This document shows positions 9,007 to 17,598 of a DNA stretch of 64,000 bases, piece after piece (the first letter of the stretch is position 1; each line of letters opens with the position of its first letter). Below the pieces are notes generated by a model, which saw only the letters and a program-made list of their open reading frames with translations, searched no databases and had not been told where the DNA came from. The position numbers and the translations under genes are program-made. The stretch comes from a virus, in IMG/VR virus record IMGVR_UViG_3300042882_000899, positions 1-64,000 of that record. One strand, 5' to 3'.

Positions 9007-9559
9007 ACTATCTAGAACAAAGGCTTCCAGGGTTTTGGGGATAGACGCATCAACTTCATCGGTTGCTTTTTGTTTGATTGAAGACAACAAGCCTTTAAAG
9101 TGGGGTAAAATAAATTTAGTTGGAAATGATATATATGAAAAAATTCACGATGCAAAAATAAAAACTCATTCGATATTAAACGAGATTAAGTCGGACTATA
9201 TTGCCGTAGAAGGAGCTGTTCTTGTTAGATCTCCTGATGCTGTGATAAAATTATCATATGTCTACGGGGTTGTTATTGCTGAGCTAATGTCTACTGGAGC
9301 AAAAGTTATTACAATTAGTCCTTCTGCATGGCAATCGCATATTGGAAATAAAAACCCTACAAAAGAAGAAAAGTCTTCAATAAGATTAGCCAACCCAGGA
9401 TACGCAGACTCATGGTATAAAAATAAACTGCGTAGCATGAGAAAGCAAAGAACAGCAGATTATTTTAACAATAAGTACGGATTAGATATAATTGATTATG
9501 ACGTAGCAGATTCGTTTGGAATTGCTTACTATGCCAATGAAGTGTTGACAAAGAGGTGA
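8993..9559 (+). CDS. ruvC: RuvC-like Holliday junction resolvase
   Basis: 188-residue RNase-H-fold nuclease. The acidic residues are in LGIDASTSSVAF near 16, DYIAVEGA near 69 and DYDVADSFGIAYY near 172, the RuvC order. It would cut four-way junctions left by RecA-driven replication before packaging. Overlaps genes on both sides, so it belongs to the recombination operon. Confidence 0.82.
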   Translation: MTLAKLSRTKASRVLGIDASTSSVAFCLIEDNKPLKWGKINLVGNDIYEKIHDAKIKTHSILNEIKSDYIAVEGAVLVRSPDAVIKLSYVYGVVIAELMSTGAKVITISPSAWQSHIGNKNPTKEEKSSIRLANPGYADSWYKNKLRSMRKQRTADYFNNKYGLDIIDYDVADSFGIAYYANEVLTKR

Positions 9560-9696
9560 AATTGTATAAAAATAGAGACTGGTTACATAGGAGATATGTA
9601 ATACAAAGAAAAACAATGTCTGAAATTGCACAAGAGTGTGGCGTAACTGTTATGACCATACATAGAGCATTAAAAGAAAAAGGTTTAATAAAATGA
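9556..9696 (+). CDS. small helix-turn-helix protein, 46 aa
   Basis: GTG start overlapping the resolvase stop. The segment MSEIAQECGVTVMTIHRALK is a clear helix-turn-helix, preceded by a basic arm. Nothing else is present, so it is either a mini DNA-binding regulator or a DNA-recognition cofactor. Ends in an ATGA overlap with the next gene. Confidence 0.65.
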   Translation: MKLYKNRDWLHRRYVIQRKTMSEIAQECGVTVMTIHRALKEKGLIK

Positions 9697-10034
9697 CTTT
9701 AGAACCAGTATTTGAAGATTCAAAAGAATTTAGATATGATGACCTATATTTGCTTACAGTAGGAACAGAAGCTGGAAAAGAAATTTTAAACACATGTCTT
9801 GAAATTGCTCATATGCTTATTAAAAAGAATATATCTTATGGAAACTCTGCGCTGGACCCAGTTCGTATATTTTCCAAAGCGGGCCCAAAAGAGCAGCTGT
9901 ACGTTAGAATTGATGACAAGCTAAATAGGCTTATTAAAGGAGAAGAGTATCCAGGAGATAATGATATTGATGATTTAATTGGCTACCTAATATTGCTAAA
10001 GGTTGCTAAGGAATTTGCTATTTCAGTCAACTAG
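9693..10034 (+). CDS. DUF1599/MazG-like all-alpha nucleotide-associated protein
   Basis: 113 residues. The pattern KKNISYGNSAL ... DPVRIFSKAGP ... RIDDKLNRLIKGEE ... DIDDLIGYLILL resembles the DUF1599 (nucleotide modification associated) family, related in style to MazG-type NTP pyrophosphohydrolases. It may act on modified or non-canonical nucleotides in phage DNA synthesis. The catalytic role is inferred from resemblance only. Confidence 0.55.
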   Translation: MTLEPVFEDSKEFRYDDLYLLTVGTEAGKEILNTCLEIAHMLIKKNISYGNSALDPVRIFSKAGPKEQLYVRIDDKLNRLIKGEEYPGDNDIDDLIGYLILLKVAKEFAISVN

Positions 10035-10037
10035 AAG

Positions 10038-10043
10038 TATAAT
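10038..10043 (+). promoter_or_regulatory. -10 box of terminase operon
   Basis: TATAAT whose expected start point (about 10050) is two bases before ATG 10052, so the message is leaderless or nearly so. Confidence 0.55.
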
Positions 10044-10051
10044 ATATTAAT

Positions 10052-10588
10052 ATGGAAATTGAATTAGCTGATCATTTTGATCGAATGAATAAAGTAGTTG
10101 AAGAGCTTCTTAAGGGAAACACGCCCACTCAAATTGCTACAATTACTGGTCTCAAAAGGGCAGAGGTTTTAGAGCATATTGACGAGTGGAAAAAAGTAGT
10201 AAGAAACGATTCAAGCGCTAGAGATAAAGCAAAAGAAGCAATCTCTGCCGCAGACCAGCACTATGCAATGCTTATAAATGAAGCTTGGGAGCTAGCAAAA
10301 GAAGCCAAAATGCAGGGCCAACTTGGAGTTCAAGCTACAGCGATTAAGTTAGCAGGAGATATGCAAAACAAGAAAGTCACCATGCTTCAGGACGTAGGCC
10401 TTCTTGAAAACAATGAGCTTGCTTCACAGATATCAGACACAGAAAGAAAGCAAGAGATTCTGGTTAAGATACTTAAAGAGGTTTCTGCAACTTGCCCTAA
10501 ATGCAAACTTGAAGTTTCAAAGCGTCTATCTCAAATAAATGGAATAGCAGAGCCAATAGAAATTGTAGAGGCGGTGTCAAATGGTTAG
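10052..10588 (+). CDS. terS: terminase small subunit-like protein
   Basis: 178 residues. An N-terminal helix-turn-helix (NTPTQIATITGLKRAEVLEHI, residues about 23-43) precedes a long helical region, and a C-terminal CPKCKLEV could bind zinc. Position directly upstream of the large terminase, separated only by an oxygenase gene, supports a DNA-recognition role in packaging. The sequence itself is not a strong match to a named TerS family. Confidence 0.6.
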   Translation: MEIELADHFDRMNKVVEELLKGNTPTQIATITGLKRAEVLEHIDEWKKVVRNDSSARDKAKEAISAADQHYAMLINEAWELAKEAKMQGQLGVQATAIKLAGDMQNKKVTMLQDVGLLENNELASQISDTERKQEILVKILKEVSATCPKCKLEVSKRLSQINGIAEPIEIVEAVSNG

Positions 10589-11168
10589 CAGTCCAATAAA
10601 TCTAACCAACTTTGAGATACTTGGAGAAAGAATCTATGTCTATAAAAATTTTATATCTGAGTCTGAGATTAATGAGGTTTTAGCAGAGGTAAAAAATGTT
10701 GAAGACTGGTATGTTGGTGAATATTTTACAAACACAATGGCAACATATAACACAAAGACTGTTGACTACCTAAGAGAAAGAATACAAAACCTTCTAGACG
10801 ACACTCATTTTGCATCAGCCTCAAGCCATGTAGTTAGAATGGTTGAGGGTAACACGTGGGGCGCTCACTCAGATGTTCATGATTTTGAAGAAATTGAGGA
10901 ATTAGCTAAACAGTATGAAGAAGGCGAAGACTACATAGATAGACAGCTCTCGGTATTTGGAACAATTGTTTATTATCAGCTTCCAAAAGAAGGAGGCGGT
11001 CTTTTCTATACAAAGCAAAATTTAGAGTATAAGCCTTCTCCAGGAGATTTAGTGATACACGGATCAGATGATTATTGTGAGCATGGAGTTAAAGAAGTCC
11101 TAGATGGTGAAAGATACGCCACTTCTGGGTACATATACAAAAATGTAAAGATTAAAAATGGAAATTGA
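10581..11168 (+). CDS. 2OG-Fe(II) oxygenase inside the terminase operon
   Basis: 195-residue dioxygenase nearly limited to its catalytic domain. Ligands: H96/D98 (GAHSDVHD) and H168 (CEHGVKEV), with R176 in GERYATSGYIY as the 2OG anchor. Overlaps terS by eight bases and terL by eleven, so it is co-translated with the packaging proteins. The nearest relatives by pattern in the window are the genes at 55188 and 55948, which share HGV.EV..G.RY. Substrate unknown. Confidence 0.82.
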   Translation: MVSSPINLTNFEILGERIYVYKNFISESEINEVLAEVKNVEDWYVGEYFTNTMATYNTKTVDYLRERIQNLLDDTHFASASSHVVRMVEGNTWGAHSDVHDFEEIEELAKQYEEGEDYIDRQLSVFGTIVYYQLPKEGGGLFYTKQNLEYKPSPGDLVIHGSDDYCEHGVKEVLDGERYATSGYIYKNVKIKNGN

Positions 11169-12948
11169 TTTTAATGATATTATCGACATCCTTGACGGCG
11201 AAGAGTTTGACGAAAGGCCAGTGGATCTTGAGACTTTTGTTACAGACAAAAACTATTTAGGTTTACCAGAGCTATCTAATCACCAATACACTCTGATAGA
11301 AAAATCTTCTCAAATTTATAAAGAGTCTACCCTTATAAAATTGTTTGGCGAAGAAGAGGGGTCTCTTAGATACAGGCAAACTTGCAATGAGGTTGTTGCA
11401 CAGTTAGGCAAGGGAAGCGGTAAAGATTATTGCTCCACTATATCTGTAGCTTATATAGTTTATTTACTATTATGCTTAAGAGACCCAGCATCATATTATG
11501 GGAAGCCTCCAGGTGACTCAATTGATATTATTAACATTGCTATTAACGCACAGCAGGCAAACAATGTTTTCTTTAAGGGGTTTAAAAACAGAGTAACACA
11601 CTCACCTTGGTTTGCAGGTAAGTACTTTGAAAAAGCTTCTGAGATAAAGTTTGACAAAAATGTTACTGTATATTCTGGACACTCCGAAAGAGAGGCGTTT
11701 GAGGGGTATAACGTTCTTGTTGCTGTTCTAGATGAAATCTCTGGATTTGCTTTGGACAGCACAAGTGGGCATGATCAGGCTAAGACCGCAAGCGGAATAT
11801 ATGATATGTACAGGGCCTCTGTAGACTCACGTTTTCCAGATTACGGTAAAGTGATATTGCTTTCTTTTCCAAGATTTAAGAATGATTATATACAGCAAAG
11901 ATATGATGAAATAATATCAGAAAAAGAAACAATATTGATGTCTCACAAGTTTAAGCTAGATCCAGATCTGCCAGACAATACAGTTGGCAACGAGTTTGAA
12001 ATATTTTGGGATGAAGATCAGATAATTTCTTATAAATATCCTAGAGTTTATGCAATACGTAGACCAACATGGGAAGTTAATCCTACAAGAAGCATAGAAG
12101 ACTTTAAGATTGCTTTTTATAGAGATGTAACTGATGCTCTAGGAAGATTTGCCTGTATGCCACCAGAAGCAATTGATGCTTTTTTTAAGTCTCGTGAAAA
12201 AATTGAAATGGCGTTTAATGATCTTTCATTAGCCGTAGACGGATTTGGGAGATTTGAAGAGTGGTTTGTTCCTCAAGATGATAAAGACTACTTTATACAT
12301 GTTGACTTAGCTCAAAAGCATGACCATTGTGCAGTGTCCATGGCTCATGTTGAGAAGTGGGTGAGTGTAAAGGTTACAGATACTCATTCTCAACCAGCAC
12401 CAATTGTTAAAGTTGATGCAGTTATGTATTGGACACCAACTTCGGATAAGTCAGTGGATTTTGCTGAAGTCAGAGACTATATATTATCACTAAGGTCCAG
12501 GGGTTTTAATATTAGGCTATGCACATTTGACAGATGGAACTCGCACGATATGATGCAGCAATTAAGACAGTACGGAATTAGCACAGAAACATTGTCTGTG
12601 GCAAAAAAACATTATGATGATATGGCTATGGTAGTTATGGAAGAAAGATTAAACGGTCCGCATATTCCACTTTTAGTTGATGAGTTACTAGAGTTAAGAA
12701 TTATGAGGGACAAGGTAGATCACCCTAGAAAGGGGTCTAAAGACTTGGCGGATGCTGTGTGCGGGTCAATATATAATGCTATCAGCATGACCAGAACGGC
12801 ATTTGGAGATATAGAGGTACACGACTATTCGTCAGTAAAAAAACAGTATAGGGAATCTTTATCTCAAGAAAGCCATAATTTAATTAAAGCCCCATCAGCA
12901 ATGCCAAAAGATCTTTCTGATGCAATAAGTGGAATGGAAATAGTATGA
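11158..12948 (+). CDS. terL: terminase large subunit
   Basis: Packaging motor ATPase plus nuclease, 596 residues. Walker A-like LGKGSGKDY near residue 84 and Walker B VLVAVLDEISGF near 184 form the ATPase. The C-terminal RNase-H-fold nuclease shows YFIHVDLAQKHD near 380, CTFDRWNSHDM near 457 and GSKDLADAVCGS near 525. Length fits phage TerL. It is not followed by a portal gene; capsid genes are not in the window. Confidence 0.92.
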   Translation: MEIDFNDIIDILDGEEFDERPVDLETFVTDKNYLGLPELSNHQYTLIEKSSQIYKESTLIKLFGEEEGSLRYRQTCNEVVAQLGKGSGKDYCSTISVAYIVYLLLCLRDPASYYGKPPGDSIDIINIAINAQQANNVFFKGFKNRVTHSPWFAGKYFEKASEIKFDKNVTVYSGHSEREAFEGYNVLVAVLDEISGFALDSTSGHDQAKTASGIYDMYRASVDSRFPDYGKVILLSFPRFKNDYIQQRYDEIISEKETILMSHKFKLDPDLPDNTVGNEFEIFWDEDQIISYKYPRVYAIRRPTWEVNPTRSIEDFKIAFYRDVTDALGRFACMPPEAIDAFFKSREKIEMAFNDLSLAVDGFGRFEEWFVPQDDKDYFIHVDLAQKHDHCAVSMAHVEKWVSVKVTDTHSQPAPIVKVDAVMYWTPTSDKSVDFAEVRDYILSLRSRGFNIRLCTFDRWNSHDMMQQLRQYGISTETLSVAKKHYDDMAMVVMEERLNGPHIPLLVDELLELRIMRDKVDHPRKGSKDLADAVCGSIYNAISMTRTAFGDIEVHDYSSVKKQYRESLSQESHNLIKAPSAMPKDLSDAISGMEIV

Positions 12949-13193
12949 GTATATACCAAGAAAAAGCAAAGCAATGTAAATGTTGCAGCAAGCACGTACC
13001 ACTGCCTACTAGGCTAAAGGAGTATGACGGCACCCTTGTATGCCCAACTACATTTGATAACATTCATGAATACAAAAGGGTGTGGCTATCTGTTGGTAAA
13101 AGGCCACCAGGAAGCATAAGAAAACATTTTTCTGAGTATGTACAGGATATAGTGGAAAAAACTATTGACAGTATAGACAATGAAATACTATAA
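12945..13193 (+). CDS. small zinc-binding protein, 82 aa
   Basis: ATGA overlap with terL. CKCCSKHVPLP near residue 11 and a single later cysteine (LVCPTTFDN) give a possible zinc site; the remainder is helical. Unknown role, possibly packaging-associated because of the tight coupling. Confidence 0.65.
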   Translation: MSIYQEKAKQCKCCSKHVPLPTRLKEYDGTLVCPTTFDNIHEYKRVWLSVGKRPPGSIRKHFSEYVQDIVEKTIDSIDNEIL

Positions 13194-13202
13194 TATGACT
13201 AG

Positions 13203-13276
13203 GCAACAATAGCTTAGTCGGTTAAAGCCCCGAACTCATAATTCGGTAATCGTAGGTTCAAGTCCTACTTGTTGCA
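13203..13276 (+). tRNA. tRNA with CAT anticodon (Met or lysidine-type Ile)
   Basis: Acceptor GCAACAA pairs with TTGTTGC; anticodon stem CCGAA/TTCGG closes the loop CTCATAA; T-arm GTAGG..CCTAC is intact; CCA is not encoded. A TATAAT at about 13190 would start transcription just upstream. Elongator Met and tRNA-Ile2 cannot be separated by eye. Confidence 0.9.
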
Positions 13277-13287
13277 CAGGAGGAATA

Positions 13288-13629
13288 ATGTTTAATGACT
13301 TTGATGATGAAGAAGAGATGATGTTAAAAATTCAACATTATTTAGATATCGGCGCCATAAGAATAGTTGGTTTTGCAGAAAATGGTGAGGCAATATTTGA
13401 GTTAAATGAGGAAACAACATCACTTCTGGCGCCAGATCTTTGGCAGGCACATAAAGAGTATGTAGACTCAGAGCTTATTGATTTAATGAATAATGGTCTT
13501 ATGGAAGTTGAATATGATGAAAATCTAAATGCTACATTTAATTTTACGGAAGAAGGATTTAAGATTGCAGAGTCTAAGGGTATTGTACCAATAGAAGATA
13601 TTGAAAGGTTTAATCCGTATGAAAATTAA
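13288..13629 (+). CDS. hypothetical acidic protein, 113 aa
   Basis: Strong ribosome site AGGAGG directly after the tRNA. Acidic N-terminus (FDDEEEMM) and two similar strand-rich halves (IVGFAENGEAIFEL and EVEYDENLNATFNF), suggesting an internal duplication. No family recognised. Confidence 0.72.
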   Translation: MFNDFDDEEEMMLKIQHYLDIGAIRIVGFAENGEAIFELNEETTSLLAPDLWQAHKEYVDSELIDLMNNGLMEVEYDENLNATFNFTEEGFKIAESKGIVPIEDIERFNPYEN

Positions 13630-13717
13630 AATAGAGTATTATGTTTATAAAATTTATTCTTATATAAGAAAAAAAATAGTAAAGCCTAAAAGAGACAAGG
13701 AAGACTTTATTTACTAA
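13619..13717 (+). CDS. basic mini-protein, 32 aa
   Basis: Overlaps the end of the previous gene and its stop overlaps the carbamoyltransferase start (TAATG). Rich in Lys and Tyr. It may simply couple translation across the gap. Confidence 0.45.
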   Translation: MKIKIEYYVYKIYSYIRKKIVKPKRDKEDFIY

Positions 13718-15144
13718 TGATAATTCTTGGAATTAACGAAACATCTCACGACGCTTCAATATCCTTAATCAAAGATGGAGAAATACTTTTTGCGGGGCAT
13801 GCAGAAAGATATAGCAAAAAGAAAAATGATTGGTACAACAACAAAAACATATATTTTGATATGCTTAACTATGGCACTCCAACACATATAGCATACTATG
13901 AGCATCCCCAACTCAAAAGATCACGAATACTATTAAGAGGTGGATCAGCCGACTGGAAGCCCAACATTCCAATGAATCTTCCAATTAAATACTTTAATCA
14001 TCACTACTCTCATGCCTGTGCTGGATACTATACAAGTAAATTTAATGATGCATGTATTGTTGTGCTTGATGCAATAGGTGAATACAATACCTCCACAATT
14101 TGGGTTGGAGAAGGAGATAAAATTAGATTAAAGTATAAGCAGAACTATCCAGTTAGTTTTGGTTTATTCTATTCTGCATTTACAAAACTAATTGGGCTTA
14201 TGCCAAACCAAGAAGAGTACATAATGATGGGTATGGCAGCCTATGGAGACTGGAGAAGATATTATAAAGAGGTTAATGAGTATTTTCCATCATACTCAAA
14301 ACAAAAATATAATTTTCACAAAGGTATAGATGACTGGGGAATTGTAATTACTGAGCAAGACAGGTTTGATATAGCTGCAGCAGTGCAAATGGTTTATCAG
14401 CAGAGGCTAAATGATTTTATGCACATGGCCCATTCGGTTACTGGCAAAAGTAATTTGGTGTTCATGGGAGGGTGTGCGCTTAATTCATCTGCAAACACAA
14501 TTCTTTGGAATATATTTAACATGGTGTGGATTATGCCAAATCCAGGAGATGCTGGTAGCTCTTTAGGAGCAGCAGCAGCACTGTATGGAAAGCACATTAG
14601 CTGGAAAAACCCTTACCTAGGATATGATTTAGGCGGAGAGTATCCAGTTCAGAAAATTGTTGATGGAATATTAAAGGATGGAATTGTGGCGGTGGCAACA
14701 GGAAGAGCTGAATATGGCCCAAGGGCTTTAGGAAACAGATCAATACTGGCAGACCCAAGAGATCCAGATATTAAAAACAAAGTTAACTTAATCAAACAAA
14801 GGGAATTGTTTAGGCCATTTGCTCCAGTAGTAATGGAAGAATATGCATCAGAGTGGTTTGACATGGATTTCCCAAGCCCATATATGCAGTATACTGTTAA
14901 GTGTTTAAAGCCAGATAAGATTCCATCGGTTGTGCATGCAGATGGAACATCAAGGGTTCAAACAGTAAATAGAGATCAGCATAGAGGTCTTTACAGGGTT
15001 TTAAATAAGTTTTATCTAGAAACTGGAGTACCAGTACTTTTAAATACAAGCTTAAACATAAAGGGCCAACCATTATTAAATGATGAACCTGATATAATTG
15101 CATGGGAAAATGAATATAATTTTAAGATATTGAGGGGAGACTAA
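13717..15144 (+). CDS. NodU/TobZ-family carbamoyltransferase
   Basis: 475 residues. Family enzymes move a carbamoyl group from carbamoyl phosphate to a hydroxyl via carbamoyl-adenylate. N-terminal Kae1-like domain: LGINETSHDASISLIKDG, then HHYSHACAGYY near residue 93 and VVLDAIGEYNTS near 115; GGCALNSSANT near 251. The C-terminal domain carries GPRALGNRSILADPR near 336 and PVLLNTSLNIKG near 442. All landmarks are intact but it is shorter than typical NodU (about 550-600). The acceptor is unknown; it is paired with an SGNH hydrolase gene. Confidence 0.88.
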   Translation: MIILGINETSHDASISLIKDGEILFAGHAERYSKKKNDWYNNKNIYFDMLNYGTPTHIAYYEHPQLKRSRILLRGGSADWKPNIPMNLPIKYFNHHYSHACAGYYTSKFNDACIVVLDAIGEYNTSTIWVGEGDKIRLKYKQNYPVSFGLFYSAFTKLIGLMPNQEEYIMMGMAAYGDWRRYYKEVNEYFPSYSKQKYNFHKGIDDWGIVITEQDRFDIAAAVQMVYQQRLNDFMHMAHSVTGKSNLVFMGGCALNSSANTILWNIFNMVWIMPNPGDAGSSLGAAAALYGKHISWKNPYLGYDLGGEYPVQKIVDGILKDGIVAVATGRAEYGPRALGNRSILADPRDPDIKNKVNLIKQRELFRPFAPVVMEEYASEWFDMDFPSPYMQYTVKCLKPDKIPSVVHADGTSRVQTVNRDQHRGLYRVLNKFYLETGVPVLLNTSLNIKGQPLLNDEPDIIAWENEYNFKILRGD

Positions 15145-16236
15145 GTGGATTTAAATAAAAAAAACATTACATCGGCATCTTGGAGTTCAGACCCAATGGT
15201 TTATGTTGCTCTTTCTGCATTTAGAAGTTTAATAGAAAGAAGCAGGTATGGAGATTATTCCATTCAAAACCCTGATGATAATGAAATTTATTATGATTCT
15301 CGTGAAAATAAAAAAACTCTGCACTCCCCGTATATTAAAAATTTTTTAAACGATTATGATAAAAAAGAAATGTCTGTGCTTGCAGCTAAAAATGATTTTA
15401 AGGAGATAGATAAACATCAATACGAGCACTTGGGTGAAAAAGTAGATATTGAATACAGATTTAACAATATTGGATTTAGAGGACCAGACGTTAATGGAGA
15501 AGAAGATTTTATTGCAATTGGCTGCTCTCAAACATTCGGTTACTCACTGCCAGAAGAATTTACTTGGCCAGCTCAGATTGCAAAACTACATAAATCTAAT
15601 GTTGTTAATCTAGGCTTTAACGGTGATAGCGCAAAGGGCGCAATACTTAAAGCAATTGCGTATATAGAGCAGTTTGGAAAGCCGAAAGCTGTATTTGCCT
15701 GCTTCCCATTAAGAAGATCTGAGCATTTTGCTGTCCCCGAAATAAATTTTTTTAAATCTAATCGTGAAGTTGCTGGACCATTTAACTCTATGATTTTAAA
15801 AAATAATAATAAAGTTATATCGAAAGCCCCTCATGATTTTGATGAAGTAAATTCCGTTGAGGATCAGGTATTTGACACATACTGCATGATTAATATTTTT
15901 GATAAATATTGCAAAGAAGCAGGAATCAAATTTATTTGGACTGGGTGGGAGACTATGTTTGAATCCAATAGAATTCATTCAGTAATAAATAATCATACCA
16001 AGGGATTCTTTTTTATGAATAATATGAGTGATCTAAATTATGATAAAAGTATTTCATGTCATACAGAGTATTTAGACCACCCATTATTTCACTACGCCGC
16101 TGATGCAACAGTATCTAAAGATAATCCTAAAGACGTTAATGGCCATAAAGGAATACACTGGAATATACATATGGCAGAAAAGTGTTATTCTGAATATTTA
16201 AATGCAGTAGCTATTGATAATTCTTTAAGTAAATAG
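15145..16236 (+). CDS. SGNH/GDSL-like hydrolase
   Basis: 363 residues, GTG start right after the carbamoyltransferase stop. Block I nucleophile region FIAIGCSQTFGYSL near residue 127, LGFNGDSAKG near 152, and a late HKGIHWNIH where the catalytic Asp/His pair is expected, fit the SGNH esterase/acetyltransferase fold. The long N-terminal region before the fold is unrecognised. Pairing with the carbamoyltransferase suggests both act on one small molecule or glycan. Confidence 0.65.
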   Translation: MDLNKKNITSASWSSDPMVYVALSAFRSLIERSRYGDYSIQNPDDNEIYYDSRENKKTLHSPYIKNFLNDYDKKEMSVLAAKNDFKEIDKHQYEHLGEKVDIEYRFNNIGFRGPDVNGEEDFIAIGCSQTFGYSLPEEFTWPAQIAKLHKSNVVNLGFNGDSAKGAILKAIAYIEQFGKPKAVFACFPLRRSEHFAVPEINFFKSNREVAGPFNSMILKNNNKVISKAPHDFDEVNSVEDQVFDTYCMINIFDKYCKEAGIKFIWTGWETMFESNRIHSVINNHTKGFFFMNNMSDLNYDKSISCHTEYLDHPLFHYAADATVSKDNPKDVNGHKGIHWNIHMAEKCYSEYLNAVAIDNSLSK

Positions 16237-16250
16237 TATACTATTAATAT

Positions 16251-16322
16251 ACCTCTGTAGCTCAGAGGAAGAGCAACAGACTTCTAATCTGTTGGCCGCT
16301 GGTTCGAATCCAGCCAGGGGTG
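16251..16322 (+). tRNA. tRNA-Arg (TCT anticodon)
   Basis: Acceptor ACCTCTG pairs with CAGGGGT; anticodon stem ACAGA/TCTGT with loop CTTCTAA gives anticodon TCT, reading AGA, a common Arg codon in this AT-rich genome. T-arm GCTGG..CCAGC intact. CCA not encoded. Confidence 0.9.
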
Positions 16323-16359
16323 CGATACAAAGTATCATCACTTATATATAAGGAGAAAC

Positions 16360-16896
16360 ATGAAAACCGTAGGAGATAAGATCGGCAACTTTGCCGTTGT
16401 TGGAGTTAAGCCTGGGGCATTGTCGTATGACGAAGCTTCATTTGAAACAATTACGCAAGAATCTTTCCCAGGAAAATGGAAGATTATTGCATTTTATCCA
16501 AAAGACTTTACATTTGTATGCCCAACAGAAATTGTTGCATATGATGCTTTAGTAAATGATTTTAATGATAGAGATGCAGTTCTAATGACTGGATCCGTAG
16601 ATAATGAATTTTGTAAAATTGCATGGCGAAATGCACACGATGATCTAAAGAAGACAAACTCATGGTCATTTGCCGACACAGCTCATCAGCTGGCAAGCGA
16701 CCTAGGAGTGCATCACTCTTCTGGTGTAACATACCGTGCAACATTTATTGTTGATCCTGACAATATTATTCAACATGTAACCGTTAACAACCTAGATGTT
16801 GGTCGCAATCCAGATGAAACACTTCGTGTTCTAGATGCACTACAAACAGGAGAGCTATGTGCATGCAATAGATCACTAGGTGGAGAAACTCTATAA
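16360..16896 (+). CDS. ahpC: alkyl hydroperoxide reductase AhpC (peroxiredoxin)
   Basis: 178-residue 2-Cys peroxiredoxin that reduces peroxides. Peroxidatic C54 sits in FTFVCPTE and a resolving pair lies in the tail (LCACNRS). DVGRNPDETLRVLDALQ is a conserved AhpC segment. Ribosome site AAGGAG. Its stop overlaps the ahpD start, the arrangement used by actinobacteria, in which AhpD rather than AhpF reduces AhpC. Probably acquired from a host as a stress-tolerance gene. Confidence 0.93.
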   Translation: MKTVGDKIGNFAVVGVKPGALSYDEASFETITQESFPGKWKIIAFYPKDFTFVCPTEIVAYDALVNDFNDRDAVLMTGSVDNEFCKIAWRNAHDDLKKTNSWSFADTAHQLASDLGVHHSSGVTYRATFIVDPDNIIQHVTVNNLDVGRNPDETLRVLDALQTGELCACNRSLGGETL

Positions 16897-17408
16897 TGTC
16901 ATGGGTGGATCAGCTTAAGGATTCTCTTCCAGAGTATGCAAAAGATATTAAGTTAAATCTGGACGCTGTTATTAATAGGTCCACTATTGACCCAGAGCAT
17001 GCTACATATCTTTCAATTGCAGCAGCATTTGCAACTGGAAACGCTAAACTTCTTGCATTTATAGTTGCAAGCGCAACAGATGAAGTTGAAAAGAATGCAG
17101 CCCTTACGGCAGGCGCCATAATGGCACAAAATAATACTTGGTATCCTTTTATTGAAATGGCTGACGATGCTAATCTTAAGGGATTACCAGCACAGCTTAG
17201 AATGAATGCTATATCATCTCATGGCGGTACAACAAAAGGGAAGTTTGAAGCATATTCTTTAGCATCATCAATAGTTGGCAAGTGTCATTTTTGTGTTAAA
17301 GCACATTATGAGACATTAAAAGAAGAAGGATATAGTGTTGAGCAGTTGCGTGATATCGGAAGAATTGCAGCAACAATTAACGCATTGTCCAAAATCTTGT
17401 CAGCCTAA
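16896..17408 (+). CDS. ahpD: AhpD alkylhydroperoxidase
   Basis: 170 residues. The redox motif CHFCVKAHYETL near residue 129 is the CxxCxxxH signature of AhpD, the thiol reductant for actinobacterial AhpC. Helical throughout, as expected. One-base overlap with ahpC (TAATG). A tRNA-Lys follows. Points to an actinobacterial donor. Confidence 0.92.
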   Translation: MSWVDQLKDSLPEYAKDIKLNLDAVINRSTIDPEHATYLSIAAAFATGNAKLLAFIVASATDEVEKNAALTAGAIMAQNNTWYPFIEMADDANLKGLPAQLRMNAISSHGGTTKGKFEAYSLASSIVGKCHFCVKAHYETLKEEGYSVEQLRDIGRIAATINALSKILSA

Positions 17409-17445
17409 ACTTATTTCCTTGGCATGAATTAAAACTGCCAGATTT

Positions 17446-17518
17446 GTTCCTATAGCTCAGTTGGTAGAGCAGCAGACTTTTAATCTGCGGGTCGTAGGAT
17501 CGATACCTACTGGGGACA
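17446..17518 (+). tRNA. tRNA-Lys (TTT anticodon)
   Basis: Anticodon stem CAGAC/TCTG region with loop carrying TTT; acceptor GTTCCTA pairs with TGGGGAC with two wobble pairs; T-arm GTAGG..CCTAC. Reads AAA/AAG. CCA not encoded. Confidence 0.9.
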
Positions 17519-17535
17519 CCTTGTTTGCAATATGA

Positions 17536-17597
17536 TATAATTGATATAGGCTGCCGATTGGGGCCTAAATTAACTTATTCGCTTGAAAGGGGAATAA
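17536..17597 (+). promoter_or_regulatory. extended -10 promoter and hairpin leader of hsp20
   Basis: TGATATAAT at 17533-17541 is an extended -10 box. In the leader, TTATTC 17575-17580 can pair with GAATAA 17592-17597, placing the ribosome site AAAGG in the loop next to the stem. Confidence 0.5.
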
Positions 17598-17598
17598 A

